NCBI GenBank assembly: GCA_913776045.1
Contig: CAJYOI010000005.1
Span: 1-64,000 of the forward strand
Length of the DNA stretch: 64,000 bases
Source of the DNA: an uncultured Sphingomonas sp.
GTDB lineage: Bacteria > Pseudomonadota > Alphaproteobacteria > Sphingomonadales > Sphingomonadaceae
Reading direction: 5' to 3'
The notes beneath the pieces were generated by a model that worked only from the letters and a program-made list of their open reading frames with translations, was not told where the DNA came from and did no database searches. Shown piece after piece: positions 42,300 to 52,151 of the stretch. Positions within the stretch are counted from its first letter, which is position 1. Each line of letters starts with the position of its first letter. The translations under genes were made by a program, and so were the position numbers.

Positions 42300-44968
42300 T
42301 GCCCGAAGGAACGCGCCCCGATCCGGATGCCCTCCTGCGCGCCGCCGCGCAGGAGGGTCGGGGGCGCCTGAAGATCTTTCTCGGTGCCGCCCCCGGTGTC
42401 GGTAAGACCTACGAGATGCTTTCCGAAGCCGCCGCGCGGAAACGTGACGGCGTCGACGTCGTCATCGGCGTGGTCGAGACGCACGGCCGCGCCGAGACCG
42501 AAGCGCTGCTGCGCGGCCACGAGATCATGCCGCGCCGCGAGGTGCCTTACGAGGGCCGCACGCTGCACGAAATGGATCTCGACGCCATCCTGCAGCGCGC
42601 GCCACGGCTCGTGCTGGTGGATGAGCTGGCGCACACCAACGCACCCGGCAACCGCCATCCGAAGCGTTATCAGGATGTCGAGGAATTGCTGGTAGCGGGG
42701 ATCGACGTCTATTCGACCGTCAACATCCAGCACGTCGAGAGCCTGAACGACATCGTCGCCAGCTTCACCCGCGTCCGCGTGCGCGAAACGGTGCCCGACA
42801 GCACCCTCGAGCAGGCGGAGATCGAGGTCGTCGACATTCCGCCCGACGAACTGATCGAGCGGCTGAAGGCGGGCAAGGTCTATCTGCCCGCCGAGGCGAC
42901 GCGCGCGCTTAGCCACTTCTTCTCGAAATCGAACCTGTCGGCACTGCGCGAACTGGCGCTGCGTCGCGCGGCGCAGGCGGTCGATGCGCGGATGCTGGAC
43001 GACGTCCGGGCCTTGGGGCTCGGCGGCACTTGGGCGGGCAGCGAGCGGATCGTCGTCGCGATCAGCGAGTTGCCCGGTTGCGACGCGCTGGTTCGCGCCG
43101 CCAAACGCGTTGCCGATGGTCTTCGTGGACCCTGGACGGCGGTGTTCATCGAGACGCCCCGGGCCGCGCACTTCACCGACGAGCAGCATGCGCGCGTCGC
43201 TGCGTCGATGACGCTCGCGACCCAGCTGGGCGGCGCGGTCGCCACAGTGCCTGCCGAAAGCGTCGTGAAGGGTATCCAGTACGTCCTGCTCGACCTGCGT
43301 GCGACGCAGCTGGTACTCGGCAAGTCGAACCGTTCGCGCTGGTTCGAGCTTCGTCACGGCTCGGTCGTCGATACGCTGGTCCGCGACACGCCGGACGTCA
43401 CCGTCCACGTCCTGCCGATGCCGGCCGCCCGGCCCTCGCGACAGTCCACCCGGCGTCGGGCGGGCCAGTGGGGCTCTCCTTGGGGCTATGCGATCACGAC
43501 CGCGATGGTGGCGGGCGTCACCGGCCTCGCCACCACGCTGTTCCAGATCCTCGACCTCGGCAATGTCGCGCTGCTGTACCTCTTGCCGGTGATGGCGGCC
43601 GCCAGCTTCTTCGGCCTGCGAACAGGATTGTTCGCCGGAATCGCATCGAGCCTCGCCTACAATTTCTTCTTCCTGCCGCCAACCGGCACGTTGACGATCA
43701 ACAATCCGGAAAATGTGGTGTCGGCCCTGGTGCTGCTCGGCATCGCCGTCGCCACCAGCCAGTTGACCGCGCGGGTGCGCGCGCAGGCGGACCTTGCCGC
43801 GGCGAGTGCGCGCACGAACGCCATCCTCGCCGGCTTCCTGCGCCAGATCGCCGGGGTCAACGACCTCGATGTCGCGGCGCAGATGATCTGCGACGACATC
43901 GCCCGGCTGCTCGACGTCCAGGTCGTGCTGCTCACCCGGTCGGGCGGTTCAGACTTGGACCTCCTCGCTGCCAGCGATCCGGCGTATCGACTCGATACGA
44001 TGGACACTGCCGCGGCCAGCTGGGCGTTCGACACCGGGAACCCCGCGGGCAGGGGATCAGGCACGCTTACCGCATCCGAATGGCTGTTCCAGCCGATGAC
44101 GGCGGGGGGGAGCGTGCTGGGCGTGATCGGCGTCGCCAGCGACCGGACGGGCAGCCCGGTGCGCGCCGACCAACTGCCGCTGCTCAGTAGCCTGATCGAT
44201 CAGGCGTCGCTCGTCCTCGAACGCCTGCGGCTGCAGATCGAGATGCAGGATGTAGAGACGGTCCGCACGCGCGATCGGCTGCGCGCCGCCCTGCTCTCCT
44301 CGGTCAGTCACGACCTACGCACACCGTTGACCGCGGTGATCGTCGCGGCAGCACAGCTGCGCGACGGTGCAACCCCTGAGCTCATCGGTACGATCGAGAG
44401 CGAGGCGCAGCGGCTCAACCGCTTCGTTGCCAACCTGCTGGATATGGCGCGGGTCGAGGCGGGGGCGCTCAAGCTCAATGTCGAGCCGACCGACTTGAGC
44501 GACGCGGTGACGGGCGCGGCACACGACGCCCGGCGCGCGCTTGAGGGGCATGACGTCCGTCTCGACGTGCCGCCCGACCTGCCGCTGGTTCGCGCCGACC
44601 CGCAGCTGCTGCATCACTGCCTGCTCAATCTGCTCGACAATGCCGGGCGCTACGGCGAGCCCGGCACGACCATCGTGATCGAGGGTCACCACCGCTACGG
44701 CGAACTGCGCCTTGCCGTGCTGGACCACGGCCCCGGTCTGCCGCCGGGCCGCGAAAGCGAGGTGTTCGAGACGTTCCGGCGGCTCGAAGGCTCGGACCGC
44801 GCGATCGGCGGCACCGGGCTCGGCCTTGCGATCGTCAAGGCATTCGCCGAAGCGATGGGGATGATCGTCGAAGCCGCCAACCGCCCCGACGGTACCGGGG
44901 CCGCCTTCACGCTGGTCTTCCCGGCCCCACTCATCGTCCGCGACCCCGCCGTCGAAAGCACTTTTTGA
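42299..44968 (+). CDS. kdpD: Osmosensitive potassium channel sensor kinase KdpD
   Basis: An 889-residue kinase. The N-terminal KdpD domain (Walker-like GAAPGVGKTYEML at residues ~27-39, VDELAHTNAPGNRHPKR) is followed by a universal-stress-protein domain (about 245-370), four transmembrane helices (about 400-490), a GAF-like region, and a kinase core with H-box SSVSHDLRTPLTAV, N-box LLNLLDNAGRYG and G-boxes DHGPGL and GGTGLGLAIVKA. It senses potassium limitation and turgor. The start overlaps kdpC, so kdp transport and control genes form one operon. Confidence 0.96.
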   Translation: MPEGTRPDPDALLRAAAQEGRGRLKIFLGAAPGVGKTYEMLSEAAARKRDGVDVVIGVVETHGRAETEALLRGHEIMPRREVPYEGRTLHEMDLDAILQRAPRLVLVDELAHTNAPGNRHPKRYQDVEELLVAGIDVYSTVNIQHVESLNDIVASFTRVRVRETVPDSTLEQAEIEVVDIPPDELIERLKAGKVYLPAEATRALSHFFSKSNLSALRELALRRAAQAVDARMLDDVRALGLGGTWAGSERIVVAISELPGCDALVRAAKRVADGLRGPWTAVFIETPRAAHFTDEQHARVAASMTLATQLGGAVATVPAESVVKGIQYVLLDLRATQLVLGKSNRSRWFELRHGSVVDTLVRDTPDVTVHVLPMPAARPSRQSTRRRAGQWGSPWGYAITTAMVAGVTGLATTLFQILDLGNVALLYLLPVMAAASFFGLRTGLFAGIASSLAYNFFFLPPTGTLTINNPENVVSALVLLGIAVATSQLTARVRAQADLAAASARTNAILAGFLRQIAGVNDLDVAAQMICDDIARLLDVQVVLLTRSGGSDLDLLAASDPAYRLDTMDTAAASWAFDTGNPAGRGSGTLTASEWLFQPMTAGGSVLGVIGVASDRTGSPVRADQLPLLSSLIDQASLVLERLRLQIEMQDVETVRTRDRLRAALLSSVSHDLRTPLTAVIVAAAQLRDGATPELIGTIESEAQRLNRFVANLLDMARVEAGALKLNVEPTDLSDAVTGAAHDARRALEGHDVRLDVPPDLPLVRADPQLLHHCLLNLLDNAGRYGEPGTTIVIEGHHRYGELRLAVLDHGPGLPPGRESEVFETFRRLEGSDRAIGGTGLGLAIVKAFAEAMGMIVEAANRPDGTGAAFTLVFPAPLIVRDPAVESTF

Positions 44969-44969
44969 G

Positions 44970-45653
44970 ATGTCAGCCAAGATTCTCGTCGTGGATGACG
45001 ATGCGGCAATCCGCCGCCTCCTGCGCAACACGTTGCTGCGCGTGGGCTATGTCGTCTTGGAGGCGGGCGATGCGAAGGATGCGTTGCGCCAGACGGCGGT
45101 CGAGCAACCCGACGCTGTCCTGCTCGACTTAGGGCTGCCCGACCGTGACGGCCTCAGCCTGATCCCGCAGTTACACGCTCGACCCGGTATCGCCGTCCTC
45201 GTGGTGTCCGCTCGAGAGGCCGTCGACGAGAAAGTCGCCGCGCTCGATCTCGGCGCGGTCGATTTCGTGACGAAGCCGTTCGACACCGACGAATTGCTCG
45301 CGCGCCTGCGGGTCGCCCTGCGCCATCAGGGGGCAACGGAGCCCCAGAAAGTGGTCCAGCGAGGCCATCTCAGCATCGATCTCGACCGAAGGATCGTCAG
45401 CCGTGACGGTGCAGAGGTTCACCTGACCCGCAAGGAATATGACGTGCTCGCGGTCCTGGCGAAACACATCGGGCGCGTGGTGACGCACGATCGGCTGCTC
45501 GACACATGCTGGGGCGCCGACGAGGATCCACGCGTCGAGTATCTTCGAATCGTCGTCCGAAATCTGCGTCAGAAGCTGGAAGCGCCGGCGCCGGTCGGCA
45601 GCGTGATCGCCAATGAACTGGGCGTAGGCTATCGGCTGCGCTCCGATGCTTGA
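44970..45653 (+). CDS. kdpE: KDP operon response regulator KdpE
   Basis: A 227-residue OmpR-type regulator. The receiver has VVDDDAAIRR, phospho-Asp in LLDLGLPDRDG and the lysine in VTKPFDTDEL; the C-terminal winged helix has LTRKEYDVLAVLAKHIGRVVTHDRLL and VRNLRQKLE. It activates the kdp operon at low potassium when phosphorylated by KdpD. ATG 44970 follows the kdpD stop by one base. A perfect 12-bp palindrome, GGGCGATCGCCC (45662-45673), lies between it and the convergent transporter gene. Confidence 0.95.
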   Translation: MSAKILVVDDDAAIRRLLRNTLLRVGYVVLEAGDAKDALRQTAVEQPDAVLLDLGLPDRDGLSLIPQLHARPGIAVLVVSAREAVDEKVAALDLGAVDFVTKPFDTDELLARLRVALRHQGATEPQKVVQRGHLSIDLDRRIVSRDGAEVHLTRKEYDVLAVLAKHIGRVVTHDRLLDTCWGADEDPRVEYLRIVVRNLRQKLEAPAPVGSVIANELGVGYRLRSDA

Positions 45654-45690
45654 TAACAAGCGGGCGATCGCCCTCCGTCACCGCCGATCC

Positions 45691-46941
45691 TTACATCGCC
45701 GACCCACGCGCGCGGTCGATCTGCTCCAGCGACTTGCCTTCGTTGCGCGGCGCCCAGATCAGTCCGATCACGCCCGACACGACCAGGAAACCGGTCAGGA
45801 TCCACGCCAATACGGTGAAATCGTAGGCCGCGAGCGTCGGCACCGCGAGGCTCCAAATGCCGAGGCCGATGCGCACGATCGCAAAGGTCAGCCCCTGCGC
45901 GGTCGAGCGAATCGCGGTCGGGAACAGCTCCGCCGACCATAGCTGGAAAAAGCTCTGCGCGCCGAAGCCGCCGGCGACACCCATGATGACGATATGCGCG
46001 ATGACGATTTCCAGCCTGAAGCCGAAGATCGCCAGCAACGCCATGCCGACGACGTGCAACGCGGCGGAAATGCCGAACAGCACCCGCTGATTGACGCGAT
46101 CCGACAGTGTCATGAAGATGCCGAGGATCGAGAGCATGCCGATCAGGAAATAGCTCGCCGGCAGCATCGTCGCGGTCCATTCGGGCAGGTTGTTCCGCTC
46201 GATCAGATAGGGCGTGAAGAAGCCGTTATAGCCCGCCCAAAGGTTCCAGAAGCCGTACATGGCGGCAAGGAAGAGGACCGAGCCGAGGTACGGTGCACGA
46301 AGCAGCTGGCGCCAGTCGCGCTGCGACGTCGCTTCAACGGACGCCACCTGCGCCTCCTCCCACCGCTGCGATTCGCGCATTTTAGAGCGCAGGAAGGTGA
46401 GGCCCAGCGCCAGCACCAGCAGGTGGATGAACAGCCAACGCACGCCGTCGAGGCCGAAGGGTTTGAGGAAATAGGCCGCCACCAACACCGCGACCGGCCC
46501 GAGATACCAGAGCAGTTGCGCGACGCCTGAATGCGCGCCGCGCTTCTTGTCGGGCGCCTGCTCGGCGATCAGCGACCAGGAGGCGGGAATGTCGGCACCG
46601 ACCGCAAGGCCGACCAGCACGAATCCAAGCACGATCATCCACGGCGCGGAGGCAAACACCAGCCACGCCATGCCGAAGGCGTAGAACAGCATGTCGTACT
46701 GGTAGATTTTCTTGCGGCCGAACTTGTCGCACAGCACGCCCCCGATCAGCGCCCCGACGCCGGCCGAAATCGCGTTCGCGCTGAATGCGGCGATCAGGCC
46801 GATGAAGCTGTCGGACAGACCGTAGATGTCCTTCCACAGCGCCAGCGCCACCGACCCTGCGACGATCGAGCCCGCGTCGATGTAATTGGCGAGCCCGGCC
46901 AGAATCGTGTCCCGCCAGCTTTCGGTCTGTTGATCCGACAC
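45691..46941 (-). CDS. MFS transporter (sugar/hexuronate type)
   Basis: A 416-residue, 12-helix major-facilitator protein. The loop 2-3 motif CDKFGRKKIYQYD is clear, with the matching loop in the second half; the central loop is short (residues about 190-215). The likely start is GTG 46941 preceded by GGGGAG, because the upstream frame from 47040 is not protein-like. It is divergent from a pectate lyase and at the edge of the pectin locus, so uptake of galacturonate or a short unsaturated galacturonide across the inner membrane is inferred; the substrate cannot be read from sequence. Confidence 0.82.
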   Translation of the reverse strand: MSDQQTESWRDTILAGLANYIDAGSIVAGSVALALWKDIYGLSDSFIGLIAAFSANAISAGVGALIGGVLCDKFGRKKIYQYDMLFYAFGMAWLVFASAPWMIVLGFVLVGLAVGADIPASWSLIAEQAPDKKRGAHSGVAQLLWYLGPVAVLVAAYFLKPFGLDGVRWLFIHLLVLALGLTFLRSKMRESQRWEEAQVASVEATSQRDWRQLLRAPYLGSVLFLAAMYGFWNLWAGYNGFFTPYLIERNNLPEWTATMLPASYFLIGMLSILGIFMTLSDRVNQRVLFGISAALHVVGMALLAIFGFRLEIVIAHIVIMGVAGGFGAQSFFQLWSAELFPTAIRSTAQGLTFAIVRIGLGIWSLAVPTLAAYDFTVLAWILTGFLVVSGVIGLIWAPRNEGKSLEQIDRARGSAM

Positions 46942-47052
46942 GCCCGTCTCCCCTCCCGTGATGATGTGGCGGATCGGTGCTTGGCTAAGCGCTCGATCCT
47001 GTCCTACACTATGGCTACACATCCCGTTTGATGGGAGCAAGGGGAGAGGATC

Positions 47053-48351
47053 ATGGCGATCAAACGAATTCCGCTCGCGTTGGCGTTTGGCACGCTGTCG
47101 GTTTCAACGCCGGTGACACCGGTAACCGGTCGCGTCATCGGCATGAATCAGCCAGCTGAGTCGGTAACCGCGGCACGGATCGCCCGACTCCCAGCGAAGG
47201 ATCGGGCGGCCTGGTCCGCCTATCTCCTGCGATCGCAGGTGCAGATGGGCGTCGACAAGGCCGCGCTGGCCGCCGAACGCAGAGCCGGTGCGCCCGTGCC
47301 GCCACAACCGGCGACCGGCAACGGCGAAAAGACCATGCCACTAGATCGTGACGCTGCCTGGTATGCCGGGCCGGAGGCACGCCATGTCGCCGACGTCATC
47401 CTGAGCTTCCAGACGCCCGCCGGCGGCTGGGGCAAGAACCAGCCACGGGATGGCGCACTCCGTCAGCCAGGCCAATTCTATGTCTCGAACAACGCGAACC
47501 CGGCGGCGACCGCGGGTGATTTCGATGCGGCGGAGGCGTGGCATTATGTCGGCACGATCGACAATGACGCGACGATCACCGAGACGCGCTTCCTCGCCAA
47601 GGTGGCGGCCGCCCTGTCCGGCGCGGCCGGCGATCGGTACCGCGCGGGTGCCAGCCGCGGACTGCGCTATCTACTTGCCGCGCAATATCCCAACGGCGGG
47701 TGGCCGCAGGTGTGGCCGCTGGAGGGTGGCTATCACGATGCGATCACGCTGAACGACAATGCAATGGCGCAGGTGCTGACGCTGATGACCGACGCCGCAG
47801 CCGGGCGCGGCGACTTCGCAGTGCTGCCCATGGACCTGAAGCGCGCGGCGGCCGCTGCGACTGCGCGTGGGATCGACTGCCTGCTGCGCATGCAGGTGGT
47901 GGTGAACGGCCGCAAGACCGGCTGGGGGCAGCAGCATGATGCGCTGACGCTGCGCATCACATCCGCCCGCAACTACGAACCCGCCGCGCTCGCCGCGCCT
48001 GAAAGCGCCGCGATCCTGCGCTACCTGATGCACCTGCCGCTCACTCCGACGATCGCGCAGGCGGTCGAGGCCGGGATCGCCTGGCTGAAGGCGAGCGCGA
48101 TTGTCGGCCAAGCCTGGCGCGACGCAGGCGACGGGCAAGGCCGCCGCCTGATCCCCGACCCCGCCGCGCGGATGCTCTGGGCGCGCTTCTATACGCTCGA
48201 CGGCAACCGCCCCATCTTCGGCGACCGCGACAAGACGCTGCACGACGACGTGATGGAAATCAGCCCCGGCCGACGCCGCGGCTATGCGTGGTTCGGAACG
48301 GGACCGCAGTCGGCGCTGGCCGAATATGCGGCGTGGAGTGCGCGACGCTGA
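47053..48351 (+). CDS. Pectate lyase, polysaccharide lyase family 10 (copy 1)
   Basis: A 432-residue protein with an N-terminal signal-like segment (about residues 1-25). The PL10 signatures are SFQTPAGGWGKNQ, GTIDNDATITETRFLA, YLLAAQYPNGGWPQVWPLEGGYHD and the C-terminal FGDRDKTLHDDV. PL10 enzymes cleave polygalacturonate by beta-elimination, giving unsaturated oligomers. The N-terminal NQPAESVTAARIARLPAKDR shares a fold-independent extension with the second PL10 gene (55599), so the two are paralogues. It starts 12 bases after the end of a 47040 reading and is divergent from the MFS gene. Confidence 0.9.
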   Translation: MAIKRIPLALAFGTLSVSTPVTPVTGRVIGMNQPAESVTAARIARLPAKDRAAWSAYLLRSQVQMGVDKAALAAERRAGAPVPPQPATGNGEKTMPLDRDAAWYAGPEARHVADVILSFQTPAGGWGKNQPRDGALRQPGQFYVSNNANPAATAGDFDAAEAWHYVGTIDNDATITETRFLAKVAAALSGAAGDRYRAGASRGLRYLLAAQYPNGGWPQVWPLEGGYHDAITLNDNAMAQVLTLMTDAAAGRGDFAVLPMDLKRAAAAATARGIDCLLRMQVVVNGRKTGWGQQHDALTLRITSARNYEPAALAAPESAAILRYLMHLPLTPTIAQAVEAGIAWLKASAIVGQAWRDAGDGQGRRLIPDPAARMLWARFYTLDGNRPIFGDRDKTLHDDVMEISPGRRRGYAWFGTGPQSALAEYAAWSARR

Positions 48352-48620
48352 CGTCGATCGGATAGCTGACGCAAAACTTCGTATCACTAATAAAACCTGT
48401 TTCCATTTGTTGGGATTTGTCGTACGAATCGATCAGCGGGTAATCGGTGTCATGGTGGAGATACATGCCGATCCGCGAAGGGGAGAATCGTTTTAGCGCA
48501 GCGATTTGCGGAGCAATGCCGCGCGTCCGTCGACCATCGACGTCGCACGACTCCGATTCCGTATTTCTCAGCGCCGGGCGGTTGAGCGAACCGAGGGAAG
48601 CTCGGTCGTGAGAGGAGAGG

Positions 48621-51600
48621 ATGATGAACGACTTTGCGACCCGTCGACGTGCCGCGCGGGCTGGTGCCTCGCTGATGGCGCTGGTGATCGCATCGGTGAC
48701 GACAGCCGCCGCAGCGCAGAGTACGTCGGCGCCCGCGTCTGTGGCTCAGATGCCACCACGCCCGTCGACCAGCAACGTCGCGCCGACGCAGACCGCGCCG
48801 GTCGGTGGACCAGGCATTGCGAACAGCACGGTGCCGAATAATGAAATGGTGTCCGCCCCCCAGACCGTCGTCACGCGCGTGCCTGATCCGGTCAACGAAG
48901 GCGAAGTGCTGGTCGTCGGCGTGCGCCAGGCAGAGGCCTCTGCGATCGAGCGCAAGCGCACAGCGCGCACCGCGCAGGATTCGATCGTCGCCGACGACGT
49001 CGGCCAGTTTCCGGACAAGAATGCCGCCGAAGCCATTGCGCGCATCGCCGGCGTCGCGCTGGACGTGGGTGACGACGGCCAACAGGGCGGCTTCACTATC
49101 CGCGGCCAGGCCGCCGATCTCATCCGCGTCGAGGTCGACGGCATGACGGCCCTTCCCGCCAACGGCGACAATGGCGGCCGCGCCGTCGGCATTTCAGACA
49201 TTTCGTCGGATCTTATCAAGAGCGTCGATGTGGTGAAGGGCCAAACCGCCGACATGACGCCGGGTGGCGTCGGCGGCACGGTGCGGATCGAACAACGCAA
49301 CGGCTTGGATTTCAAGAAGCCGCTCTATCGCCTGAACGTGCAAGGCCGCCAAGACACGCTGAACGGCCGCTGGGCACCACGCATCAATGCGGTCGTCGCG
49401 GGGAAGTTTTTCGGCGACGATCTTGGCCTGCTTTTCAACGGCACCTATGAGCAGCAGCGGCTGACCACCGACTTTGCGCGCGTATCGAATAAGCAGGCGG
49501 GTTATCTCCCGCTCGGCGACCACGACAATTCGCCCGAGAAGAGCTTCACCACGCCATTCGATCCGGTGGCAGCTGCGGTGACCACGAAAGCCGGCTGCGC
49601 CGCACTGACGGACTCGAACACCATTCGCAGCCGCCTCAATTGTTACGCGCAGTGGGAGGACTTCCTACCATCATTACCGCGCTACGGTCGCGGCGTCCGC
49701 GATGACAAGCGGCTGTCGTTGCAGGTTCGCGCCGACTGGCGCGCGACCCGCAATCTGACGCTGTTCGCGTCCTACAACCCCAATATCCGCCATTACAGCT
49801 CGCAGGATTTCAATCTGAGCGTTGCGGCCCCGAGCGGAACAACCAACTCAAACGGCGCGATCTCAACCAACATCACGAACGTTCAGGTCAATGCGAACCA
49901 CTATGTCACGCAATATGACATGGTTCGCGGCACCGGGAATGGCACGGTGTCCGCCCTGAACTGGTCCAGTCAGGTCCGCGACCTGCAACGTGACACGGCC
50001 CAGCATTACGGACAGGCAGGCGCCGATTGGTTCATCGGCCGCTGGACGATCAAGGCCCGCGCGCAATACAGCTATGCCAAGGCCGAGCGCGAAGACGAGG
50101 CCTTCACCTTCAACGCAGCCTTGCCGTCGGCGCGATTCAATCTAGTGCCTGAAAACGGCCTGTGGAACATCAGCGTCCCGTCGACGATCGACTTGAGCAG
50201 CCCGCAAGCCTATTACCCCGTGTTGGGGTCGAACGGCCGGAGCGCGACCTCACAGCTCGAATATACACCGTTCGCTGACAAGAACAGCGAATGGAATTTC
50301 CAGTTCGATGTCGCGCGCCAGTTCGTCGACTTCGGCCCGCTGACGCAATTGAAGTTCGGCGCGCAACGCCGGACACGCGACAATCAGAGCTATCGCCATG
50401 ACGGATCGACGATCTCGCCCGGCGTCGTGCTGTCGAGCGCCCGCAGCCTCGACCTGCTGCAATATTGCGTGCCATCAGCCGCACCTTCCACCATGCCGTG
50501 CGTTTTCGGATCGGCCCGCCGAAATACCAGCAGCACGGCGTCGGAACAGCTTTCCAAGATCCACAACCTGACACAGGAGCAGTACCAGGAGATCATCAAC
50601 GCCAGCCTGATTACGCTGCCCGGCCGCAACTTCTTCTCCGGTCTACCCGGGCGAGGCTCGCTCATCGATTCATGGAGCGGTTACGACGCAAAGGTGTTCT
50701 TCGATACGCTATCGAAATACGCCGATCTGAGCGCGCACAACCCGAACTGTCTCTACGAATGCATCGCGTCGGACGGCAAGACGTACAAGCGACCGACCTA
50801 CGACACGACCGAAAAGACTTTCTCGGCCTATGCGATGGCGGACTTCGAAATGCCGATCTTCGACGCGCGGCTGGATGGCAACATCGGCGTGCGGTACCAG
50901 CGAATCGGCGTCGATGCCGAACCGGTCATCAACTTTGCCAATCGCGTCGCGGTACCAACGACCAACAGCGCAACCGGCCTACCAGGCTATACCATCACCG
51001 ACGTCTTCACGAGCCGTCAGGTCGGCCAAGTCAAGCGGACGTCGGAAGACTGGCTGCCCAGTCTCAACCTTGCGCTGTGGGCGTATGACACGCTCGCCCT
51101 GCGCTATTCGATCGCTTTGCAACGGGCCCGTCCGAGCATCCAGCAACTGACCGGAAGCTCAGCCGTCACCTGCGGCAAGATCAACGATGCCGATCGTGCC
51201 GCACTTGAAGCGCTTCTGGCCACCAATCCAGGCGCGATCGACGATGGCAATCCCGACACGGACGACGAGGATGAAGCAGCGAACGTCATCGACAATTTCG
51301 TCAATCGGTGCGGCGGCCGGATCGGAAATCCTGAGCTGAAGGGCTATGGCGCGCTGACGCAGAACCTGTCGCTCGAATGGTATCCGAACCGCCAGACCCA
51401 GCTGACCGCCGCGGTCTATTCGATCGACGTACGTTCGGGACGGCCGGAGGGCGATACGATCCCACAATATTCCCTGAACGACACGACATATCAGGTCTCA
51501 ACTTACCGTGATGGCCCCAGCGGACTGAAGACAACCGGGTTCGAGATCGCCGGCCGAACAGCCTTCACCTTCCTACCAAGCTTCCTGAAATATTTAGGCG

Positions 51601-52088
51601 GCGGCTTCAACTATTCATATTCACGTACAAATGAGAAGAATACTGCAATAGATTTGTTTTCGCGCGAAGCCCTTCCGCCTCGCGGACAGTCAGCCTATTA
51701 TTATAATATTAATGCATGGTATGATGATGGGCGTCTGAATGCCCGCATTGCCTATCAGGCACGCGCAAACTACTATGATCGCACAGAATCAGATGGCATC
51801 AACAGGATCCCTGCTGGTTTCGGTGTAGACGACAGCGGGACAAGCGCGTACTTCAAGATGGTTTCACCGATCTTCAAAACTGCCGTGAAGACCATCGATG
51901 CGCGTGCATCTTACAAGCTGAACGATATGTTCCAGCTATTTGTCGAGGGCAAGAATCTTACGGACAACGCTTACACGCGTTACACGACCGATCGTTATCG
52001 CAAGATAGACGATAAAGGTACGCCGTACGTCTACGACACACTCTTCTCGGGCCGCACCTATTACATCGGTGCGATAGCAACCTTCTGA
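48621..52088 (+). CDS. TonB-dependent outer-membrane receptor (oligosaccharide type)
   Basis: A 1155-residue receptor with a signal peptide (LMALVIASVTTAAAAQ, cleavage near residue 33), a Pro/Thr-rich spacer to about residue 85, a TonB-box-like segment (GEVLVVGVRQ), a plug domain (about 105-215: DDVGQFPDKNAAEAIARIAGV, GGFTIRGQAADLIRVEVDGM then DVVKGQTADMTPGGVGGTVRI) and a 22-strand barrel ending YYIGAIATF with terminal phenylalanine. This is the large TBDR type that imports oligosaccharides in sphingomonads and Caulobacter. In this locus oligogalacturonides or rhamnogalacturonan pieces are the likely cargo. Two tandem ATG codons start it; the codon composition turns AT-rich over the last 500 bases. 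Confidence 0.93.
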   Translation: MMNDFATRRRAARAGASLMALVIASVTTAAAAQSTSAPASVAQMPPRPSTSNVAPTQTAPVGGPGIANSTVPNNEMVSAPQTVVTRVPDPVNEGEVLVVGVRQAEASAIERKRTARTAQDSIVADDVGQFPDKNAAEAIARIAGVALDVGDDGQQGGFTIRGQAADLIRVEVDGMTALPANGDNGGRAVGISDISSDLIKSVDVVKGQTADMTPGGVGGTVRIEQRNGLDFKKPLYRLNVQGRQDTLNGRWAPRINAVVAGKFFGDDLGLLFNGTYEQQRLTTDFARVSNKQAGYLPLGDHDNSPEKSFTTPFDPVAAAVTTKAGCAALTDSNTIRSRLNCYAQWEDFLPSLPRYGRGVRDDKRLSLQVRADWRATRNLTLFASYNPNIRHYSSQDFNLSVAAPSGTTNSNGAISTNITNVQVNANHYVTQYDMVRGTGNGTVSALNWSSQVRDLQRDTAQHYGQAGADWFIGRWTIKARAQYSYAKAEREDEAFTFNAALPSARFNLVPENGLWNISVPSTIDLSSPQAYYPVLGSNGRSATSQLEYTPFADKNSEWNFQFDVARQFVDFGPLTQLKFGAQRRTRDNQSYRHDGSTISPGVVLSSARSLDLLQYCVPSAAPSTMPCVFGSARRNTSSTASEQLSKIHNLTQEQYQEIINASLITLPGRNFFSGLPGRGSLIDSWSGYDAKVFFDTLSKYADLSAHNPNCLYECIASDGKTYKRPTYDTTEKTFSAYAMADFEMPIFDARLDGNIGVRYQRIGVDAEPVINFANRVAVPTTNSATGLPGYTITDVFTSRQVGQVKRTSEDWLPSLNLALWAYDTLALRYSIALQRARPSIQQLTGSSAVTCGKINDADRAALEALLATNPGAIDDGNPDTDDEDEAANVIDNFVNRCGGRIGNPELKGYGALTQNLSLEWYPNRQTQLTAAVYSIDVRSGRPEGDTIPQYSLNDTTYQVSTYRDGPSGLKTTGFEIAGRTAFTFLPSFLKYLGGGFNYSYSRTNEKNTAIDLFSREALPPRGQSAYYYNINAWYDDGRLNARIAYQARANYYDRTESDGINRIPAGFGVDDSGTSAYFKMVSPIFKTAVKTIDARASYKLNDMFQLFVEGKNLTDNAYTRYTTDRYRKIDDKGTPYVYDTLFSGRTYYIGAIATF

Positions 52089-52113
52089 CTTCCCCCTCCC
52101 GGGGTCCCCTTGG

Positions 52114-52146
52114 CCCGGCTTCCTCATGGAGGCCGGGTTTTTTGTT
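52114..52146 (+). terminator. Rho-independent terminator after the TonB receptor
   Basis: A 10-bp stem, CCCGGCTTCC with GGAGGCCGGG (one G-U pair), around a TCAT loop, is followed by six T residues. It lies 25 bases after the receptor stop and separates it from the convergent DUF4450-type gene. Confidence 0.88.
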
Positions 52147-52151
52147 GGGCG

